Shown one piece after another: positions 35,577-44,382 of a DNA stretch of 64,000 nt. The stretch covers positions 1,591,290 through 1,655,289 of the forward strand of contig NZ_JAUETR010000002.1 in NCBI RefSeq assembly GCF_032484785.1, read 5' to 3'. The translations under genes and the position numbers were made by a program. This stretch comes from Bradyrhizobium sp. SZCCHNS1050. GTDB taxonomy: Bacteria > Pseudomonadota > Alphaproteobacteria > Rhizobiales > Xanthobacteraceae. Below the pieces are notes generated by a model. That model made no database searches. It was given only the letters and a program-made list of their open reading frames with translations, and was not told where the DNA came from. The first letter of the stretch is position 1. Each line of letters opens with the position of its first letter.

Positions 35577-36416
35577 CTACTCCGGAAACGTCACGAGCCG
35601 CGACACGCGGGCCAGGATCTGATCCAGCACCATGCCGACCAGGCCGATCAGCAGGATCGCGATGATCACGTTGGTGATCGAGAGGTTGTTCCACTCGTTC
35701 CAGACGAAGTAGCCGATGCCGGTGCCCCCGACGAGCATCTCGGCGGCGACGATGACGAGCCAGGCGATGCCGATCGAGATCCGCATGCCGGTGAGGATCG
35801 TCGGCGCCGCAGCCGGCAGGATGACCGTGAAGGCCCGGCGGAAATTCCCGACCTCGAGCGTGCGGGCGACGTTGATCCATTCCTTGCGCACGCTGGCGAC
35901 GCCGAAGGCGGTGTTGATGAGCATCGGCCACACCGAGCAGATGAAGATCACGAAGATCGCCGACAGGCTGGAATCCTTGATGGTGTAGAGCGCGAGCGGC
36001 ATCCAGGCGAGCGGCGAGATCGGTTTGAGAATCTGGATGAACGGATCGAGCGCCTTGCTCATCAAGGGCGACATGCCGATCAGGAAGCCGAGCGGGATCG
36101 CGACCGCGACTGCGATCAAATAGCCGAGCATGACCCGCCCGAGCGAGAAGGCGAGCTGGATGCCGAGCCCCTTGTCGTTCGGACCATTGTCGTAGAACGG
36201 CCGCCGCAGATGCTCCCACAGCTTGGCACCGACATCGAGCGGCCCGGGCATCGCCGACTTGCCCTGCGTGGCCGTCATGCCCATCAGCTTGGCGTATTCC
36301 GGGCTCATGTTGGCCGCGGCGCCCGTGCTGCGCGTCGCGATATGCCAGGCGCCGAGGAACACGGCGACCAGCACGATGGAAACCACGGCGGCGCGGAGGC
36401 GAAGAGAGGCGGTCAT
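35577..36416 (-). CDS. ABC transporter permease (nitrate/cyanate/sulfonate type)
   Basis: The 279-residue inner-membrane permease has a signal-like first segment (AAVVSIVLVAVFLGAWHIA) and about five more hydrophobic segments. The EAA loop region is TLEVGNFRRAFTVILPAAAP (about residue 195), contacting the ATPase. It lies between palindromes on both sides within the operon. Confidence 0.9.
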   Translation of the reverse strand: MTASLRLRAAVVSIVLVAVFLGAWHIATRSTGAAANMSPEYAKLMGMTATQGKSAMPGPLDVGAKLWEHLRRPFYDNGPNDKGLGIQLAFSLGRVMLGYLIAVAVAIPLGFLIGMSPLMSKALDPFIQILKPISPLAWMPLALYTIKDSSLSAIFVIFICSVWPMLINTAFGVASVRKEWINVARTLEVGNFRRAFTVILPAAAPTILTGMRISIGIAWLVIVAAEMLVGGTGIGYFVWNEWNNLSITNVIIAILLIGLVGMVLDQILARVSRLVTFPE

Positions 36417-36432
36417 GCCGGCGCTCCACTCA

Positions 36433-36562
36433 CGGTGTCGTCCCTGCGAACGCAGGGACCCATAACCACCGTCGGCAGTTGGTGGAAACGATTGTCGCTA
36501 CCGCCCCCGCCCCAAGACAGGTCACGGCGTATGGGTCCCCGCGTTCGCGGGGACGACACCGG
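36433..36562. repeat. Palindrome inside the cyanate operon (permease-binding protein junction)
   Basis: CGGTGTCGTCCCTGCGAACG pairs with CGTTCGCGGGGACGACACCG; inner arms GACCCATA and TATGGGTC also pair. Confidence 0.85.
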
Positions 36563-36627
36563 TGGTGTGGTTGGCGGCGTGTTCATCACCATGGGTGGGA
36601 TCAGCAGCGTCGCGCCCATTCCCCCCA

Positions 36628-38013
36628 TCACGACGCCTTCTTGATCTTGAAGCTGGCGACGTAGTCGTCCGGCTTGGTCGGATCGAACGGCTTGCCCATC
36701 ACCGAGAACGATTTGTAGGAGTCCTTCGGCGGCGTCAGGCCCATGTCGGTCATGACCTTGCGGGTGTCGGTGGCGAGATAGATCTGCTCCGCGACCGCCT
36801 TGTAGTCGACGTCGCCCTTGATCTGGCCCCAGCGCTTCATCTGCGTCAGCATCCACACCGCGAAGGACTGCCACGGGAACGGATCGAAATCGACGCGCTT
36901 CGGATCGGTCTTCACGCTGCCGAGGCCATCGGCGTAGGTGCCGGTCAAGACCTGCTCCATGACGGTCACCGGCGCATTGATGTAATTCGCCGGAGCGATC
37001 GCCTCCGCGATCTGCTTGCGGTTCTCAGCCTTCGACGCGTACGCGGTGGCATCGACGATGGCGCGGGTGAGAGCGGCAAAGCTGTTCGGCGCCGTCGTGA
37101 TGAACTCGCGGCTCGCCGCGAAGCTGCAGCAGGGGTGACCGTCCCAGATCTCCTTCGACAGGATGTGCAGGAAACCGACGCCGTCAAAGATCGCGCGCTG
37201 GCAGATGTTGTCGGGCGCGAGGAAGCCGTCGATGTTGTCGGCGCGCAGGTTCGCGACCATCTCCGGCGGCGGCACCGAGCGCAGTTGCACGTCGGTGTCG
37301 GGATCGATGCCGTGCTCGGCGAGATAATAGCGCAGGAGATAGTTGTGCATCGAATAGTCGAACGGAATGGCGAGCTTCATGCCCTTCCAGTCCTTCGGAT
37401 TGCGCTTGTCCTTGTGCTTCATCGCAAGCGTAATGCCCTGCCCGTTGATGTTCTCGATCGCGGGCACGGTGAACGGGATCGGCTGTGCACCGAGGCCGAG
37501 CGAGATCGCGATCGGCATCGGCGCCAGCATGTGCGAGGCGTCGTATTCCTTGTTGATGGTCTTGTCGCGGATGACGGCCCAGCCGGCGGTCTTGACGACC
37601 TCGACGTTCAGCCCGGCCTTGGCATAGAAGCCGAGCGGCGCCGCCATGATGATCGGGGTCGCGCAGGTGATCGGGATGAAGCCGACCTTGAGATCCTTCT
37701 TCTCGGGCGCGCCCGCTTCGGCGAACGCCTCGGTCGCGGTCTTCAGCGGGAAGAACTGGGACACTGCGGCGAGCGCGGTGGCGGCGCCGACCGACTTCAG
37801 AAACGCGCGGCGGGTGGCAGCTTGCGGAAACACCGCGCGCAGCACGGCTGACGCGACCACGTTCTCGTAGCGCTTCTCGGTGGAGTCCGCCACGGGCTCG
37901 CAGCGCAGCGCCAGCGCGGCGTGCTCATGTTCGGCCGGGCTGCGATGCTGGCCGCAGATACAACCGGCATTCACGCGTGAATCGGCATCGAACGGATCAT
38001 CGAAAATCGACAT
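36628..38013 (-). CDS. CmpA/NrtA-family ABC substrate-binding protein with N-terminal Cys extension
   Basis: The 461-residue protein binds the imported solute in the periplasm. A Tat signal (TRRAFLKSVGAATALAAV, from about residue 71) precedes the mature family sequence KVGFIPITCATPIIMAAPLG. Ahead of the Tat motif is an unusual 65-residue cytoplasmic extension with GCICGQH (Cys18, Cys20) and RCEP. I recall similar CxCGxH extensions in other members, so it is probably not a start error. The family binds nitrate, bicarbonate or cyanate; context favours cyanate or a related anion. Confidence 0.88.
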   Translation of the reverse strand: MSIFDDPFDADSRVNAGCICGQHRSPAEHEHAALALRCEPVADSTEKRYENVVASAVLRAVFPQAATRRAFLKSVGAATALAAVSQFFPLKTATEAFAEAGAPEKKDLKVGFIPITCATPIIMAAPLGFYAKAGLNVEVVKTAGWAVIRDKTINKEYDASHMLAPMPIAISLGLGAQPIPFTVPAIENINGQGITLAMKHKDKRNPKDWKGMKLAIPFDYSMHNYLLRYYLAEHGIDPDTDVQLRSVPPPEMVANLRADNIDGFLAPDNICQRAIFDGVGFLHILSKEIWDGHPCCSFAASREFITTAPNSFAALTRAIVDATAYASKAENRKQIAEAIAPANYINAPVTVMEQVLTGTYADGLGSVKTDPKRVDFDPFPWQSFAVWMLTQMKRWGQIKGDVDYKAVAEQIYLATDTRKVMTDMGLTPPKDSYKSFSVMGKPFDPTKPDDYVASFKIKKAS

Positions 38014-38109
38014 GTGCTGCGCCCCTTTGTCACACCTGCGCTGTCAGCGCCTTCGAACTGCTCGTCCGGCCGCATTTTTCAGCGGCCGGACGTGCTTAAC
38101 ATGCAGCTT

Positions 38110-38985
38110 CTATGCCGCCTTGCTGGTCATCGCCGGCATCGGAAGTCCTTCCTCGATCGGCAGCGACGGGTCGCGCGACCACTCGTTCCACGAGCCGAAG
38201 TACATCCGCACATCCTTCACGCCGGCGTTCTTCAGCGCCAGGAAGGTGTTCGAGGCCCGTGCGCCCTTGAAGCAGTAAAGATAAACCGGCGTGTCGACCG
38301 TGATGCCGACGGTGGCGCATTCGGCGAGGATCTCGTCCTGCGACTTGAAGCGCGGGCCTTCGGCGGTCGGCTTCATCATGCGGTACCATTCGAGCCAGAC
38401 GGCGCCGGGGATGCGGCCTTTGCGCGGACAGAAATCCTTGCCGTAGGGCGAGGAGGAATCGCCGATCCACTCATCGACATCGCGGACGTCGAGGATCGCG
38501 ATAGCGGGATTGCCAACCGCCGCCAGCATCGCCTTGGCGTCGATCAGGATGCTGCCCGCCTCCGGCACGATGGCGAACGAGGCCTTGGCCGGCGACGGCA
38601 CGTCGGTCGTCACCGGCATGCCGGCGGCCACCCAGGCATCGTAGCCGCCATGCAGCACCTTGACCTTGGGATAGCCGAGCATCGTGAGCAGGAAATAGCC
38701 GCGGCACGACTGGCCGAAGCCGGAGTTCATCGACTGTTCGTAGACGACGGCGGTCTCGGCGCCCGAAAGGCCGGCGGCGCCGAACGCGTCCGCAAACTTC
38801 GTCTTCAATTCCTCCATGCCTTCCGGTGTGGACGTCGCGAGATAGGTGAATATCTCGTGGACGTTGACGGCGCCGGGAAGATGTCCCGCGGCGTAGGCAT
38901 CGGGATTGCGGGTGTCGATCACGACACACGGCTCGGTCTTGATGAACTCAGCGAGTTCGCCGGCTGTAATCAGAACGTCCGTCAT
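38110..38985 (-). CDS. Sulfurtransferase with two rhodanese domains
   Basis: The 291-residue protein has an N-terminal rhodanese domain without an active cysteine loop (VVIDTRNPDAYAAGHLPGAV, about 21-40) and a C-terminal domain with the catalytic loop YCFKGARAS (Cys238). The loop differs from CGTGVTA or CGSGVTA of thiosulfate and mercaptopyruvate enzymes, so the donor may differ. It moves sulfane sulfur to a thiophilic acceptor such as cyanide. Its place between an ABC importer and a flavoprotein in a cyanase operon suggests desulfuration of an N-C-S compound. Confidence 0.88.
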   Translation of the reverse strand: MTDVLITAGELAEFIKTEPCVVIDTRNPDAYAAGHLPGAVNVHEIFTYLATSTPEGMEELKTKFADAFGAAGLSGAETAVVYEQSMNSGFGQSCRGYFLLTMLGYPKVKVLHGGYDAWVAAGMPVTTDVPSPAKASFAIVPEAGSILIDAKAMLAAVGNPAIAILDVRDVDEWIGDSSSPYGKDFCPRKGRIPGAVWLEWYRMMKPTAEGPRFKSQDEILAECATVGITVDTPVYLYCFKGARASNTFLALKNAGVKDVRMYFGSWNEWSRDPSLPIEEGLPMPAMTSKAA

Positions 38986-39034
38986 GGCAGGCCTCTCCTG
39001 GTTGGGATTTGTTGGTTTGCCGTTCTCGCCGGCG

Positions 39035-40171
39035 TCAGCCGTCGGCGAGCATCTTGCGGAGCTGCTTGGTCGCGGGAGTCACGATCGCGACGAAATAGGC
39101 CTCGCGCAGGCGACGTTCGGCGCGATTGCCCTTGAGGTAGCCGCGGGCTCCGCAATGGAGCATCGCGGCATGAGCGGCAGCGACGCTGGCCTCGCCGGCA
39201 CGCAGGCGCAGCGCCACGACCTTGCGCCAATAGGTCTCGTCGGGGTTGAACGGATCGCTGGCGAGTTCAGCCGTCTCCTTCGCGAGTTCATCGGCGAGCG
39301 CGCTGAAATCGACCGGCTGCTGCGGCAGATAGCGGTTGACGTGGCCGAGCGGCGCCTCGACCTCCTGCATGATCTTGATGCAGTCCTTGATCAGGCCGAG
39401 CGCCATGCCGGCCTGCAACATGATGAATCCGGCACGGATCTTCTTGACGAAGGGACCGGCGGGATCGGCCAGGATCAGTTCGTCCGGCACGAACAGGTCG
39501 CGAAACTGGATGCCGTAGGTGCCGGTGCCGTCCATCGCCAGGAACGGCTGGCATGGCTGCAGGGTCACCGCCGGATCGGCACAGTCGGCGATGAACATCA
39601 CGATCTCGCCGGGCGCGTCCTCACGCTCGAAGATCGTACCGAACATGTGGTCCGGCCCGAGGTTCGAGACCCAGGGCAGCACGCCGCGCACGACGTAGCC
39701 GCCCTCGACCTTGCGACCCCTGAGCTTGAGCTTCTCGATGCCGAAGAAGCTCTTCATCGGATTGGACAAGCCGGTGCCACCGAGCAACCGGCCGCTGGCG
39801 GCGTCGTCGAGAAGACGGCCGACGAGCGCCTTGTTGGGCGAGTTGGCGATGTACCAGACCAGCGTGTTCTGGCACCACGCCATGAAGGCAGAGGCGCCGC
39901 AGACCTCACCGATCGCGCCGATGGTGTCGATCGCGCAGTTGAGATCCGCCGCGCCATTTTCCGGCACGTGGCTGCTCCACGCGCCGACCTCGCCGAAGCG
40001 GCGGAGCACGTCGGCCGGGTACACCGTCCCGGCGTCGATGCCAGCGGCCAGCGGCGCGAGTTCCTTGCGCGCGATCGCCGTGACCTGCTCCACGGTCGAC
40101 GGTATGGGCATGACGCCCGCGCCATCGACCGCCAGATGCTGTCCGAGTGAACCCGAGACTACTGAGTTCAT
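39035..40171 (-). CDS. Acyl-CoA dehydrogenase-like flavoprotein
   Basis: The 378-residue protein has the ACAD fold: an N-terminal helical domain (about 25-130), a beta domain (GGTGLSNPMKSFFGIE, FEREDAPGEIVMFIAD) and a C-terminal helical bundle. Similarity is with the distant members that include DszC/SfnB-type monooxygenases. The usual catalytic Glu is not obvious, so fatty acyl-CoA is unlikely to be the substrate. It sits between the OsmC and rhodanese genes in the cyanate operon and may oxidise the imported compound. Confidence 0.75.
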   Translation of the reverse strand: MNSVVSGSLGQHLAVDGAGVMPIPSTVEQVTAIARKELAPLAAGIDAGTVYPADVLRRFGEVGAWSSHVPENGAADLNCAIDTIGAIGEVCGASAFMAWCQNTLVWYIANSPNKALVGRLLDDAASGRLLGGTGLSNPMKSFFGIEKLKLRGRKVEGGYVVRGVLPWVSNLGPDHMFGTIFEREDAPGEIVMFIADCADPAVTLQPCQPFLAMDGTGTYGIQFRDLFVPDELILADPAGPFVKKIRAGFIMLQAGMALGLIKDCIKIMQEVEAPLGHVNRYLPQQPVDFSALADELAKETAELASDPFNPDETYWRKVVALRLRAGEASVAAAHAAMLHCGARGYLKGNRAERRLREAYFVAIVTPATKQLRKMLADG

Positions 40172-40205
40172 GACGTCCTCCGCTACGCCGACCTCGAGGG
40201 CCGCC

Positions 40206-40748
40206 TCAGATCCCGACCTCGAGATTGACCGGACGCGTGAAGGTGTTGGCGACCGGCGACCACTTCTTGACGTGGTCGATCAGCGCCTTGACCTCCTCCT
40301 GCGGAATGCCCTCGCACTCCATGTCGACCTTGACGCGGACGTCGGTGAAGCCGACCGGCTTCTCGCTGACGTCGCCGGTGCCCCAGACTGCGGTGATGTT
40401 GAGATCGCCCTCGAGCTCCAGCTCGAGCTTGTTGACGATCCAGCCGCGATGCACCGCATTGGCATGCAGGCCGACGGCCAGGCAGGAGCCGAGCGCGGCG
40501 AGCGAGGCTTCCGACGGATTTGGCGCGGTGTCGTCACCGAGCAGCCCCGGCGGCTCGTCGACGATGTAGGGCGCGAGGTTGCGGATGTAGTTGGCGTGAC
40601 GAAACTTGCCCTCGGCGACGGTCTTGCACTTCAGGGTCTTGATGACCTTGGGGTTGGCCTTGCCGTTGACGATGAGCTGTTCAAGCCCGTTCTTGTCGAT
40701 GGGTGCGAGGCAGCCCGTCAGCGCCGTCTTCTGAACCACAGCGGTCAT
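40206..40748 (-). CDS. OsmC family protein
   Basis: The 180-residue protein has the two reactive cysteines of the OsmC/Ohr fold, in GSCLAVGLHANAVHRG (about residue 88) and VDMECEGIPQEEV (about 142). Such proteins reduce organic hydroperoxides or bind thiol-reactive groups. It is the first gene of the seven-gene cyanate operon; a TetR-type operator lies 23 bp upstream. A role in handling a reactive sulfur or peroxide by-product is inference. Confidence 0.85.
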   Translation of the reverse strand: MTAVVQKTALTGCLAPIDKNGLEQLIVNGKANPKVIKTLKCKTVAEGKFRHANYIRNLAPYIVDEPPGLLGDDTAPNPSEASLAALGSCLAVGLHANAVHRGWIVNKLELELEGDLNITAVWGTGDVSEKPVGFTDVRVKVDMECEGIPQEEVKALIDHVKKWSPVANTFTRPVNLEVGI

Positions 40749-40770
40749 CTCATTTCTCTCCCTGGGATGA

Positions 40771-40792
40771 GGATACCGAACGGTCTGTATCC
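40771..40792. promoter_or_regulatory. Candidate TetR operator
   Basis: GGATACCGAACGGTCTGTATCC contains the perfect core ACCGAACGGT inverted arms (ACCG/CGGT) within GGATAC/GTATCC outer arms. It lies in the leader of the cyanate operon and between it and the divergent TetR gene. Confidence 0.55.
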
Positions 40793-41005
40793 TGCACGAA
40801 GCGTGCCAGAGAGGCCGAAAATCAAAAGCCGGAGTGATCCTCGCGGCTTACGCGGTCATCGCGGCAAGTGGCGAGCCGCTGCGTCCCCTCCGCTGCCCAA
40901 GCGCAGTGCAGAATGCCGCCTTCGGAGATCAAATTGAGCGCAACGCTGCCTCGAGCACATCAGCAGTCTTGCTGACTCACGCGCACAGCGATTAAGCTTG
41001 CACGC

Positions 41006-41689
41006 ATGGCAAAGTCAGTTGCGGGCAAACAAACCGGCAAGAAGCAGGCGATCGCGAGGACGATCTCGGCTGGCGATGACGAATCCGCGCGCGGCCGTCT
41101 GCTCGGCGCCGCCACGCGGCTGTTCTGCAAGAACGGCATCAATGCCACCGGGATCGATGCGATCATCAGCGAGGCCGGCACCGCGAAGACCACGCTCTAC
41201 AAGCTGTTCGGATCGAAGACCGCGCTGGTCACCGCCGTGCTGGAAAGCGAAGGCAAGCAGTGGCGCGAATGGTTCATCGCGGAAATGGAGAGCGGCGGCG
41301 GTGACGCCGAGACCAAGCTGGCACGCATCTTTCCGGCGCTGAAGAGCTGGTTCGGCGAGGAGCGCTTCTACGGCTGCCCCTTCATCAATGCGGTCGGCGA
41401 GCACGACAAGGACCAGAAGCAGTTTCGCACCATCGCAATGCGCCACAAGAAAGTGGTGCTGGCGCATATCGAGAAGCTCGCCCGTGAGATGGGCGCTGCC
41501 GAGCCGGAGAGCTTCTCGCATCAGCTTGCACTGCTGATCGACGGCGCGATCGTGGCGGCGATGGTGTCGCGCAATCCCGAGGTCGCGGACACCGCCGGGC
41601 TGGCGGCGAAGGCGCTGATCGAGCCGGCGAAGCTGAAGGCGGGCCAGCGCAACAGCAAGGCGGCGGGCCCGCAGCTCGCTGCGGTCTGA
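41006..41689 (+). CDS. TetR family transcriptional regulator
   Basis: The 227-residue regulator has an N-terminal TetR helix-turn-helix: LLGAATRLFCKNGINATGID, IISEAGTAKTTLYKLFGSKT (about residues 33-72). The C-terminal ligand domain contains RFYGCPFINAVGEHD (about 125), with a cysteine that might sense an electrophile. It is divergent from the OsmC-to-cynS operon, 257 bp away, and is the natural candidate to control it. Confidence 0.88.
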   Translation: MAKSVAGKQTGKKQAIARTISAGDDESARGRLLGAATRLFCKNGINATGIDAIISEAGTAKTTLYKLFGSKTALVTAVLESEGKQWREWFIAEMESGGGDAETKLARIFPALKSWFGEERFYGCPFINAVGEHDKDQKQFRTIAMRHKKVVLAHIEKLAREMGAAEPESFSHQLALLIDGAIVAAMVSRNPEVADTAGLAAKALIEPAKLKAGQRNSKAAGPQLAAV

Positions 41690-41720
41690 GCCGCCCTGCC
41701 CCGCGAACCGAGCGACAGAA

Positions 41721-41945
41721 CTAGCGGAAATACTCCGTCACCAGCTTCAGGTCCGCCTGGTCTGCGCCCGCGCCGTTGAGGCTCGCATCGATGACGCGGC
41801 GGCAGGCGGCCACCGCAGCCTCATCGCCGAGCTCGTTGGCCGCTTCGAGCACGTGCCAGGCCGCATCGACCGCCGCGCGGTCCGCAGGCGCCTCGCGATG
41901 GCCGAGCCGTTGCTCTCTGCGAAGAGGAAGTCCCATACCCTTCAT
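41721..41945 (-). CDS. Hypothetical small protein
   Basis: The 74-residue frame contains AAVDAAWHVLEAANELGDEA, then AAVAACRRVIDASLNGAGAD, an amphipathic helical pattern. The ATG at 41945 and an internal start are both possible. The protein is unrecognised but the pattern of charged and hydrophobic residues and the tight spacing to the DUF2336 gene (30 bp) suggest a real gene. Confidence 0.5.
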   Translation of the reverse strand: MKGMGLPLRREQRLGHREAPADRAAVDAAWHVLEAANELGDEAAVAACRRVIDASLNGAGADQADLKLVTEYFR

Positions 41946-41975
41946 CCGCGATCACCTCCATCCGTCGCTGCAGGT

Positions 41976-43094
41976 TCAATAGGCCACGGCGCGCGGCGCG
42001 GATGCCTTGCCGCCTTTGCCTGGATTCTTGCGGGACTGATAGAATTCGAGCACGCTGCGCGATGTCAGCGACTGGAGCTTGGCATAGTCACGCTCCAGCT
42101 CCTGCAACTCGCCGGCCGTGATGCGGTGGTCGCGGGCGCCGAGGAACGCGAGCGCCATCATCGTATCCCAGGTAAAGCCAAGCGCCTTGGCGAGCATCAG
42201 CAGCATCTCGCGGTTGCGGTCGAACAAGGCACGCTCGACGACGTCGACCGGCAATCCCGACAGCAGCGCGAGGCCGATCGTCACCTCCTCGACCTTGTGC
42301 GCGGTCGCATAGCCGGCGATGGTGCTCTCGTGCAGATTGCCGAGGCGGTGCTGGATCGTCACGGTCCGCTTGGCGACGAAGTAGTTGCGCGAGCCGGGTC
42401 CGAACTTCGACTGCAGGTCGCCGGCGATGTTGGCGACCGAGCTGTTGATCTCGCCGAGCAGTTCGGGGCGCTCGCTGGCCAGCCGCTTGCCGACATCGTC
42501 CGAGGCCTTGGCGATGAGTTGCTGGAACAGATGGCGGGGGATGTCGAGCCGGCGGCCGAGATGCTCGGCGAGAATCGAGTCGTTCTCGGCCCGCTTGACC
42601 ATGTGCAGGAATCCGGCGCCGGAGAACTGGGCGCCCTGATTGCGCGCCACCGCCGTGGCGACGGCACGGTCGCCGCGCGTCGCCAGCACGTCGGTCACGG
42701 CGGGGCTCAACGTCTTTCGTTCGGCGATCGCGAGCAGATGGTCCTGGCTCTTGGTGCTGGCGTTCTCGACCAGCGTGGCGTCATCGAGCCGCTCGGATTC
42801 GCGCAACACCGGGCCGGCGACCCAGATCTCGTCGTCGAAGGCGAGCTTGCGGATGACGCTGGCCGGCGAATATTCGATCCTGGCGAGGCGATCCGCGAGC
42901 TTGGCGCGCGCTTCGATCTCGATCTCGTCGGCGAGCCGGCCGATCACCTCGCCGAAGGTGGCGATCTCCTCCTCGCAGTAGCGCCCCGCGATCAGCAGGT
43001 CGGTCGCATGCCACAGCGCGCGCTCGCGGCTGTCCGCGGTCCCCCGCGCAATCGCATCCTCGAGGTCCCGCAACACGGATCTGGTTTCGTTCAT
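41976..43094 (-). CDS. DUF2336 protein
   Basis: The 372-residue protein is helical and HEAT-like, matching DUF2336: RALWHATDLLIAGRYCEEEI, EIEARAKLADRLARIEYSP, and repeated NRxLP-type turns such as AERKTLSPAVTDVLATRGD. In Caulobacter and rhizobia related proteins accompany chemotaxis or flagellar control, but no such genes lie here. The start at 43094 is MNETRSVLRDLE; an ATG 15 bp earlier is possible. Confidence 0.85.
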   Translation of the reverse strand: MNETRSVLRDLEDAIARGTADSRERALWHATDLLIAGRYCEEEIATFGEVIGRLADEIEIEARAKLADRLARIEYSPASVIRKLAFDDEIWVAGPVLRESERLDDATLVENASTKSQDHLLAIAERKTLSPAVTDVLATRGDRAVATAVARNQGAQFSGAGFLHMVKRAENDSILAEHLGRRLDIPRHLFQQLIAKASDDVGKRLASERPELLGEINSSVANIAGDLQSKFGPGSRNYFVAKRTVTIQHRLGNLHESTIAGYATAHKVEEVTIGLALLSGLPVDVVERALFDRNREMLLMLAKALGFTWDTMMALAFLGARDHRITAGELQELERDYAKLQSLTSRSVLEFYQSRKNPGKGGKASAPRAVAY

Positions 43095-43281
43095 GATGAA
43101 AGGCCGCACAGTTGCAACGATGAAAGGGCAATGCGCAGACCATACCGTTCGAACCCGAGCGTTCCGTAACCCGCCGCGTGCGGATTTGACCGGGCATTTT
43201 CACTCAAATGCGCACGCGCGCGTTAAGCATGCGGCCGGAGAACAGCTCGCTGCGGGATTGCCGTGCCTCTCCGCATGACTT

Positions 43282-44127
43282 TTACGGCATGATGCGGAGC
43301 GCGCGCGCCTCCGCCTCGGCGACCGAGCGTTCGCGCGATGTCAACGGACACTCGGCGAGAGCCCGGTCGATCAGTTGCATGGCGTCGCGCTCACGACTCT
43401 GGTCGAGCATCAGCTCGGCGGCGAAGAAGCTCGCCTCGCAACGCCGTGCCCGGCGCGTGACGGGAGCACCGCGGTCGGCCGCCGCAAGCACAGCCTCTGG
43501 CGTTTCCTGCCCGAGGAAGAGACGGACGATCGGGGCCGGCCATTTACCCATGTCGAGCCGCTTCGCGTGGTCGGCGAGCTCGCTCCCCAGCCCGGCACGG
43601 CGGCGCGCCAGATCCAGCCACAAGGCCGCCTCGGCATTGTGGGGATCGATCTCGCTGAGCCATCTGAAATCGTCCTGCGCCTCCTCCAGGAGACCGGCCT
43701 GGAAGCTTGCGATCCCCAGCGCGCGATAGGCCTGCGCGCGGTAGCCGTTGCGACCGAACGCCCGCCCGAAACCCGACCCCGGCTGCGGCTCGCTCTCGCG
43801 CAGATCAGGAGCGGCGCGATCGAATGCGGCAAGGAGACCAGCCGAGGACTGCTCGATGACGATCTTGTAGTCGTCGATCGCATGCTCGACATCTCCCTTG
43901 TGGAAGTAGGCGCCGGCGCGTGCGAAACGGGCTTCGATCACCTGCGGCGTCGCCGGCTTGCCGCGCTCGATCACGACAGTGCAGCCGGCGATGCGCTCGT
44001 CGGCACCGAGATCGGCCGCCGTCGTGCACCGCTTCGGTGCCGCCGGTTCGGCGCTTGCCGACAAGCCGAAGATCGAGCCGATGATCAACGCACAACACAG
44101 AATCGAGCGCCATCGTCGCGTAGCCAT
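43282..44127 (-). CDS. Exported TPR-type protein
   Basis: The 281-residue protein has a signal peptide (SILCCALIIGSIFGLSASA) and about four TPR-like helical pairs: ARAGAYFHKGDVEHAIDDYK, YRALGIASFQAGLLEEAQDD and the last near residue 240. The cysteine in CTTAADLGADERIAGC may form a disulfide. It probably acts as a periplasmic adaptor of unknown partner. A gap of 255 bp separates it from the methyltransferase gene. Confidence 0.7.
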   Translation of the reverse strand: MATRRWRSILCCALIIGSIFGLSASAEPAAPKRCTTAADLGADERIAGCTVVIERGKPATPQVIEARFARAGAYFHKGDVEHAIDDYKIVIEQSSAGLLAAFDRAAPDLRESEPQPGSGFGRAFGRNGYRAQAYRALGIASFQAGLLEEAQDDFRWLSEIDPHNAEAALWLDLARRRAGLGSELADHAKRLDMGKWPAPIVRLFLGQETPEAVLAAADRGAPVTRRARRCEASFFAAELMLDQSRERDAMQLIDRALAECPLTSRERSVAEAEARALRIMP

Positions 44128-44382
44128 GAATGCCCCCTTAGGTCTTGCTCTTGGTGCTGCGATCTAACCAGAACCGATTGGGAGAACCACAATCTGGAAT
44201 TGCGTTCACAAATCATCGTTCAGCCGGTGTAAACGAGATCGCAGACTCGGGGCCTGCCGGGCGCGGATGAGTTGCGAGGGCCGCGCATGCCACGCGGCAA
44301 CTCAATCGACGCTTGCGCGTGATGAACGGACGCGCGAAGCCATTGATAGCCGCCACGCGGCTCGCGATGCGACCGTCGGCGA

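Noticed and set aside
33905..36562. Arrays of palindromes as a CRISPR
   Set aside because: The units differ in sequence, have no regular spacers and lie singly between genes.
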